From NCBI GenBank assembly GCA_013415795.1, contig JAAEEL010000054.1:1-9748 (forward strand): a DNA stretch of 9,748 bases, in the 5' to 3' direction. This stretch comes from Methanocellales archaeon. Lineage in GTDB: Archaea > Halobacteriota > UBA148. This document shows, in pieces, positions 6,122 to 9,748 of the stretch (within the stretch, counting starts at the first letter, position 1; the number at the start of each line of letters is the position of its first letter). Under the pieces are notes generated by a model. The model ran no database searches, was not told the origin of the DNA, and worked only from the letters and a program-made list of their open reading frames with translations. Position numbers and translations under genes: made by a program.

Positions 6122-6586
6122 ATGAATGAAAAATATTGTAAGTTCAAAAAATTCGATAAGGATCGATATAATGAGGTAACTCGGTTCCTAAAGAAGCGTA
6201 CGCATCTAACTGCAAGGGAATGGGCTATAGCTCGATTATGCGCAGATTTCCAACATTCTGGAAGATCAGAAATTACACGAATAGGTGCTCATCTACCAGA
6301 ACTCGTGCCATTTATGAAAGAGCCTTATTCGCGACAAGCAGTTTCTATGGCAAGAGCAGCCTTTAAGAAAAAGGTTATAAGATCTGGAACCACTTTCTTT
6401 TATGCCTATTATTCTAAGCTGATATCTATGGAGGATATTATTGACATGATACATCAGATCTCAGAAAACATCGAGTACTTACTCAATGTTGAAGAGGGAG
6501 AGATTCCAAAAGGAGATGTGGACGTAGAGGTTCAGCAAGAGGTTGTAAATGTACTAAAACAGATCAACGAAGCTTTTGAAAAGTAG
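6122..6586 (+). CDS. Conserved archaeal protein of unknown function (DUF5806-like)
   Basis: A 154-residue soluble, mostly helical protein with no signal peptide or membrane segment. The central block from about 18 to 95 (FLKKRTHLTAREWAIARLC at 22-40, then ITRIGAHLPELVPFMKE at 51-67) strongly recalls a family I know from haloarchaea and methanogens and believe to be DUF5806. I cannot verify the family number here. Basic residues around 76-87 (ARAAFKKKVIRS) and the helical make-up would permit nucleic-acid binding, but no known domain is recognisable. The C-terminal 35 residues are acidic. ATG at 6122 is preceded by a weak GGAAT; an ATG-AAT-GAA start with no ORF upstream makes this the best choice. 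It is divergent from the CBS gene and shares a 77-nt promoter region. No function is assigned. Confidence 0.82.
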   Translation: MNEKYCKFKKFDKDRYNEVTRFLKKRTHLTAREWAIARLCADFQHSGRSEITRIGAHLPELVPFMKEPYSRQAVSMARAAFKKKVIRSGTTFFYAYYSKLISMEDIIDMIHQISENIEYLLNVEEGEIPKGDVDVEVQQEVVNVLKQINEAFEK

Positions 6587-6680
6587 TTTGGATTGGTTTT
6601 ACGCAAGTTGTCTGGAAAGACTATGAACCGCAAAAATTATTGAAAGATAGCAAATAAATCACTATCATTTATCCTATATT

Positions 6681-6703
6681 TATATAAAAATATATACGAT
6701 TTA
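6681..6703 (-). terminator. T-rich end of the tRNA-Arg transcript
   Basis: Downstream of the tRNA the minus strand becomes almost pure A/T, with TTTTT at 6690-6686, 13 nt after the mature 3' end. Oligo-T stretches of this kind terminate archaeal RNA polymerase. The rest of the 117-nt gap back to 6587 holds only a weak GATAG/CTATC inverted repeat. Confidence 0.45.
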
Positions 6704-6778
6704 CGGACGTGAGGGGATTCGAACCCCTGATCTACAGTTTAGGAGACTGTCGCCCTATCCTGGCTAGGCCACACGCCC
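6704..6778 (-). tRNA. trnR: tRNA-Arg, anticodon CCU
   Basis: A full cloverleaf can be drawn over 75 nt. The acceptor GGGCGTG pairs with CACGTCC (one G-U). The D arm is GCCT-AGCCAGGATA-GGGC. The anticodon stem ACAGT/ACTGT holds the loop CTCCTAA with anticodon CCT, reading AGG codons for arginine. The variable loop is AGATC, and the T arm AGGGG-TTCGAAT-CCCCT is perfect. The discriminator is G. CCA is not encoded (TAA follows), so it must be added by the CCA-adding enzyme, as is common in archaea. There is no intron in the anticodon loop. Neighbouring genes are transcribed on the other strand, so it is a lone transcription unit. Confidence 0.97.
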
Positions 6779-6807
6779 CGTATAAACCACATATCTATGT
6801 ATGCAGG

Positions 6808-6816
6808 TTAATAAAT
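6808..6816 (-). promoter_or_regulatory. TATA box of tRNA-Arg
   Basis: ATTTATTAA on the minus strand has its centre about 34 nt before the tRNA 5' end. A start about 26 nt on would leave a leader of some 7-8 nt to be removed by RNase P, a normal archaeal tRNA arrangement. Confidence 0.45.
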
Positions 6817-7130
6817 GAACGTGGTGTTAACTTAAGCATCTCTATAATATTATAAGGAGGTTATGTTAAATGTTATAATTAGTTAAATATTATGATTGGC
6901 TTATGTTAACCAGACCCTTATGTTAAATCTTCCCATCATAGAAATATATGAAAGGAATGTATGAAGATAGTTCGCCCCTAAACTCTGTTTTGCTTCTAAA
7001 GTAGCCATTCTTCTCTTAGATTCAGCTAAAATTAACAATTTGTATCAAGGCTATCCGAGGGAAAAAGTATTAATAGTTTATAAAGGTACTGTCAACAATC
7101 CATAAAATAGGGGGGGCATACTAGCAATAA
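6817..7130. other. AT-rich non-coding stretch with recurring TGTTAA motif
   Basis: No convincing gene is present. TGTTAA occurs at 6825, 6864, 6904 and 6921. Three of these are the longer TTATGTTAA (6861, 6901, 6918), and the first three are spaced by 39 and 40 nt. An isolated AAGGAGGTTATG at about 6854-6864 looks like a Shine-Dalgarno but leads only to a seven-codon frame. The right end holds the TATA box and leader of the flavin reductase gene, including a run of seven G (7110-7116). Confidence 0.4.
7077..7084 (+). promoter_or_regulatory. TATA box of the flavin reductase operon
   Basis: TTTATAAA is a near-ideal archaeal TATA box, preceded by A-rich sequence (GAAAAAGTATTAATAG). The start is expected near 7106, giving a leader of about 25 nt that carries the seven-G run at 7110-7116. 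That run is the only purine-rich block available for ribosome binding, but it lies 14 nt from the ATG. Confidence 0.62.
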
Positions 7131-7679
7131 ATGAAACTAAAAAGAACTGACTACTACAAGTTATTAGTAAGACCTGTAGTAGTAGTATCAACCATTTCTG
7201 AAAAAGGAATTTCCAATGCGGCACCATTCAGCTTTAGCTCTCCCTTAAGCTTCAAACCTCCATTATATGGTTTTTCCTGTTCGCCAGAGCACCATACATG
7301 GAGGAACATAAAAGAAAACGAGGAATTCGTGGTCAACATCATTGGAAAGGACCTTGGTCCACTTATGCACGTTCTTGAGGAGAATTTTTCCTATGAGGTC
7401 AACGAGATCGAAAAGGCCGGACTGAATGAAGAAAGATCAAAAAAGATAAAGCCACCCAGAATTAGAGAGGCAATGGCGTGGTTAGAGTGCAAGTTGGAAA
7501 GTTTTGGAGAAATAGGGGATCACATATGGATCGTTGGTAGAGTTTTAGAGGCAGAAGTTAAAGATAAATTCTGGAGCGAAGTGATCGATGTAGAAACAGC
7601 AAGTCCACTGTGCCACATAAGTGGAGAGTTTTTTGCAACTGAAATGAAAATGAAGAGGTATGAAAGGGCGTTGAGATGA
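7131..7679 (+). CDS. Flavin reductase-like protein, FMN-binding split barrel
   Basis: A 182-residue soluble protein of the flavin reductase-like (DIM6/NTAB, flavoredoxin) family. Members bind FMN in a split beta-barrel and pass electrons between NAD(P)H or ferredoxin-type donors and flavin, or act as flavoproteins on small substrates. Family marks are RPVVVVSTISEKGISNAAP at 14-32 (the N-terminal strand pair that contacts FMN), PPLYGFSCSPEHHTWRNI at 43-60 (a variant of the usual DTxxNI motif), EEFVVNI at 64-70 and GDHIWIVGRV at 129-138. Four cysteines or histidines are spread through it, but no iron-sulfur motif appears. The ATG at 7131 directly follows an in-frame TAA, so it is the first possible ATG. 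The next gene begins one base after the stop, so the two form an operon. The substrate is not known. Confidence 0.87.
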   Translation: MKLKRTDYYKLLVRPVVVVSTISEKGISNAAPFSFSSPLSFKPPLYGFSCSPEHHTWRNIKENEEFVVNIIGKDLGPLMHVLEENFSYEVNEIEKAGLNEERSKKIKPPRIREAMAWLECKLESFGEIGDHIWIVGRVLEAEVKDKFWSEVIDVETASPLCHISGEFFATEMKMKRYERALR

Positions 7680-7680
7680 G

Positions 7681-8124
7681 ATGACCATAAAGCCAGTTGA
7701 AGAGATAATTGGAGAGATAAAAGAACACTATGACGAGGACCCCAAAGGATGGCGAATCTTGAGAGGAAGAGACCAGCGAGGTCATTATGATACCTATATA
7801 TCAAGCCCTAGTTTCCTATGGCATATGAAGACCGAGCTGAAGAACCCATATCAACCTGTTGGGGTGGGCTACATGGTGACAGAAGAGGTAAGCAAAAAGA
7901 TTAAAATAATCATGGATGCTGGTGATCCTCTTCCTTTTGCAGAGATATATAAGCAAAAAAATGATAACTCAATAATCGCCATAGGCATTGGGAACTATTC
8001 CCCAAAATCCATGGATATGCTACGAGAAACTATTTCGAGCAAGCAGAGAAATCTAGAATCAGAACTTATATCAAGCCTCAATAAACTTCTCAATAGAGAA
8101 GGGTTATACATGGGATACATTTAG
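7681..8124 (+). CDS. Unrecognised 147-residue protein paired with the flavoprotein
   Basis: I do not recognise a family. The protein is soluble, with no signal peptide, membrane segment or cysteine-rich metal motif (it has no cysteine at all). An acidic N-terminal helix (VEEIIGEIKEHYDEDP, about 6-21) is followed by a probably beta-rich middle with GWRILRGRDQRGHYDTYISS at 23-42 and a stretch of conserved-looking glycine and aromatic residues to about 70. The C-terminal 35 residues are predicted helical (SKQRNLESELISSLNKLL). The start ATG at 7681 is one base after the flavin reductase stop, with only weak GAGATGA ahead, so it is probably translated by coupling. It may be an accessory or partner subunit of that flavoprotein; this rests on position alone. 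Confidence 0.75.
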   Translation: MTIKPVEEIIGEIKEHYDEDPKGWRILRGRDQRGHYDTYISSPSFLWHMKTELKNPYQPVGVGYMVTEEVSKKIKIIMDAGDPLPFAEIYKQKNDNSIIAIGIGNYSPKSMDMLRETISSKQRNLESELISSLNKLLNREGLYMGYI

Positions 8125-8208
8125 GCGTTATTTTCATTGTATTAACATAAATATTTAAGTACAGATAGTTGAATGCAAACAAGAACAGAACTCCATTCTT
8201 TAACAGAC

Positions 8209-8220
8209 TTCTTTTTCTTT
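8209..8220 (+). terminator. Possible T-rich terminator of the flavin reductase operon
   Basis: TTCTTTTTCTTT lies 85 nt after the last stop, in the 114-nt gap between the two convergent genes. It is the only marked T run on this strand. No strong hairpin precedes it, as expected for archaeal termination. No equivalent is seen for the minus-strand gene. Confidence 0.35.
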
Positions 8221-8238
8221 AAACTGCATAATACCATT

Positions 8239-9748
8239 TCAATCTTCCCTTTCGCAAACATCTATGCTTATTCCAAGAATGCCTTCGATGCGATCTATAT
8301 TCTTACCACCTTTGCCTATGATCCTAGGGATGTCTTGCTCATCAAGATAGACGATCGCTTTTCCATCTGAGATCATTAAAACATCTACGTGACCACGTGC
8401 ATACTTGCTAATTACTTTATAGATTTCCTTTTCTGCCAGAGACCACGCTGGTTTGCTTATGGTGTCAACAGGCATGACCACAACTTGGTCTCCATAGGAG
8501 TATATCTCGTATTCCGTACGTCCCGACTCAAAGTCCACCACATCTATAATTGGGCGAGCCAAATCCTCTTCAACCATTCCATTAGGCACTTTCACCTTGA
8601 ACATCAAGTCATATACCTTGGATATTTCGCCCATGTCAATGAATACAACCGTGTCAACTATCTGCGGGATTATACCAAGCTCAACTCTTCCTATCAATCG
8701 CTGCACGGCGTCTATTGCCCTGTTGGAATGAACCACCCCCACCATTCCCACACCGGCTAGTCGCATATCCGCAAATACACGAAAGTCTGATGTCTTGCGC
8801 AACTCGTCATAGATCGTATAATCTGGTCTGACCAGAAGAAGTATATCTGCAGTAGCAGCCATGTCGTTTTCCAGAGGAGCGTACTGAGTTATCTCATCTG
8901 ATATCTGAAGATCTCTAGGAGATTCCATTGTCTTCACTACATGTCCACTTTTTTGCAGAAATTCTGCTACACAGGCTGCAAAAGTAGACTTTCCCGTACC
9001 AGGAGATCCAGCAACAAGTATGCCTCTTTGCCTCTCAACTAACCTTGCTTTTAATTCTTTACAAAATCGATATTCGTCTAGCGTAACTTTCGCAATAGGG
9101 CGTACCGCCGTTATTTCCATGCCATCGGAGAAAGGCGGACTTGCTATAGCTATCCTCATAGATCCAAGCTGTACGATAGTGACTCCCCTCTTCTCAAACT
9201 CGATAAAGCCATCAGGATCGCTCTTTGCTCTTTCTAAGATCTCATGCGATATTTCACGCAGCTCCTTCTCTGTACAAGGTTGGTCTCTTATTTTAACCAA
9301 TCGCATCCTTCCTACCGTTCCTCTCTTTGCCATTGGACGAACCCTGGCTTTTAGAAGCACGAACATAGTGTCATCGGTGAAGAATTTCTGGATAGAAAGA
9401 GGGCCAAACACCTCCTTCTCCGGATACAAGTAAGTAACTTCTAGCCCTTTTGCTCGAGCTACCTCTGACTGTACGATATCACTCGTTATGAAAATAGCTT
9501 TGTTCTGGACAGCTACAGTCCTGATTATGGCGTCGATCGCCCCCCTAGAAGCAAGCCTGATCTGCTCAAGCGTGGGAATTTCACCTGTGTATTCTAATGT
9601 GATCTTACCTTCTTTTGCCATCTCGTTTAATTTCTTGAGTTCATCCAATCCACTGAATCCAATATCTCTACCTTTGTTAGCCTGTGCCTCAAGTTCTGTG
9701 ATCACTGCCTCTGGTATGAGAATTTGGGCTCCCTCTAACTCACCTCTC
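8239..9748 (-). CDS. PIN domain-ATPase-KH protein (PINA family), N-terminus missing
   Basis: Archaeal PIN-ATPase: the family combines a PilT N-terminal (PIN) nuclease fold with a hexameric VirB11/PilT-like ATPase and a C-terminal KH RNA-binding domain. A Sulfolobus homologue (PINA) works with Hjc and Hel308 on branched DNA. The 502 visible residues show the end of the PIN domain (LEGAQILIPEAVITELEAQAN at the edge, ITSDIVQSEVARAKGLEV at about 87-104), Walker A GSPGTGKST at about 247-255, a Walker B region at about 303-315 (LLLVRPDYTIYDE), HSNRAIDAVQRLIGR at 340-354, and KH GKGGKNI at about 478-484. The frame is open from the GTG at 9705 to the window edge, and the 14 residues beyond it fit the family, so that GTG is internal. 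The first PIN acidic residue is outside. It converges with the flavoprotein operon. Confidence 0.93.
   Translation of the reverse strand, partial: RGELEGAQILIPEAVITELEAQANKGRDIGFSGLDELKKLNEMAKEGKITLEYTGEIPTLEQIRLASRGAIDAIIRTVAVQNKAIFITSDIVQSEVARAKGLEVTYLYPEKEVFGPLSIQKFFTDDTMFVLLKARVRPMAKRGTVGRMRLVKIRDQPCTEKELREISHEILERAKSDPDGFIEFEKRGVTIVQLGSMRIAIASPPFSDGMEITAVRPIAKVTLDEYRFCKELKARLVERQRGILVAGSPGTGKSTFAACVAEFLQKSGHVVKTMESPRDLQISDEITQYAPLENDMAATADILLLVRPDYTIYDELRKTSDFRVFADMRLAGVGMVGVVHSNRAIDAVQRLIGRVELGIIPQIVDTVVFIDMGEISKVYDLMFKVKVPNGMVEEDLARPIIDVVDFESGRTEYEIYSYGDQVVVMPVDTISKPAWSLAEKEIYKVISKYARGHVDVLMISDGKAIVYLDEQDIPRIIGKGGKNIDRIEGILGISIDVCERED

Noticed and set aside
6681..6700. A/T-only stretch considered as a replication origin element
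   Set aside because: No origin recognition box repeats or adjacent orc1/cdc6 gene are seen; it is better explained as the tRNA terminator.
6861..6884. Tiny frame of seven codons after an apparent AAGGAGG ribosome site
   Set aside because: The spacing to the ATG is only two bases and the peptide is seven residues long; it is mentioned with the non-coding stretch only.
6948..7004. 18-residue frame in the gap before the flavin reductase gene
   Set aside because: No ribosome site precedes it and the peptide shows no recognisable property.
8173..8370. 65-codon plus-strand frame overlapping the end of the PIN-ATPase gene
   Set aside because: It is phenylalanine-rich low-complexity sequence, two thirds antisense to a conserved KH domain, with no Shine-Dalgarno.
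9703..9705. GTG as the start of the PIN-ATPase gene
   Set aside because: The frame continues open to the window edge, and the 14 extra residues (ending GAQILIPEA) match the family's PIN domain, so the GTG encodes an internal valine.

Overview
The window (9,748 bases, AT-rich) comes from an archaeon, most likely a member of the Euryarchaeota sensu lato (a methanogen, ANME or Archaeoglobi-like lineage). The evidence is an archaeal-type L10 and L1, an Spt5/NusG of the short NGN+KOW type, a 60-residue SecE/Sec61-gamma, an FtsZ, the archaeal D-aminoacyl-tRNA deacylase DtdA, a PIN-ATPase-KH protein, TATA-box promoters, a tRNA without encoded CCA, and Shine-Dalgarno motifs of the GGTGAT/GGAGG kind. 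The genus cannot be named from the sequence alone.

Left part (1-6044, all minus strand, read from right to left): CBS-domain protein, CPA2-family Na+(K+)/H+ antiporter, DtdA, FtsZ, SecE, Spt5 and L11, packed with overlaps or gaps of 1 to 37 nt. A 273-nt gap follows, then L1 and L10, the latter running off the left edge. The stretch from FtsZ to L10 is the conserved archaeal division/secretion/elongation/ribosomal-stalk cluster. The gap before L1 contains a compact two-helix hairpin whose 3' strand runs into the L1 Shine-Dalgarno, which is the expected layout of an L1 autoregulatory site. secE and spt5 both start with TTG, each behind a strong Shine-Dalgarno that overlaps the stop codon of the gene before.

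Middle part (6045-7130): a short divergent promoter region separates the CBS gene, probably a leaderless transcript, from a conserved archaeal protein of unknown function on the plus strand. A minus-strand tRNA-Arg(CCU) follows, with its own TATA box and T-rich end. About 350 nt of AT-rich non-coding DNA come next, containing a recurring TGTTAA motif and a TATA box.

Right part (7131-9748): a plus-strand two-gene unit encodes a flavin reductase-like FMN-binding protein and an unrecognised 147-residue protein separated by one base. It converges on a minus-strand PIN-AAA/VirB11-type ATPase-KH protein whose N-terminus lies beyond the right edge. The GTG that looks like its start is internal.

The gene content is mostly core archaeal machinery. 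No mobile element, CRISPR array or defence system is seen. The most interesting points are the candidate L1 leader element, the CBS-antiporter coupling, and the unknown 147-residue partner of the flavoprotein.
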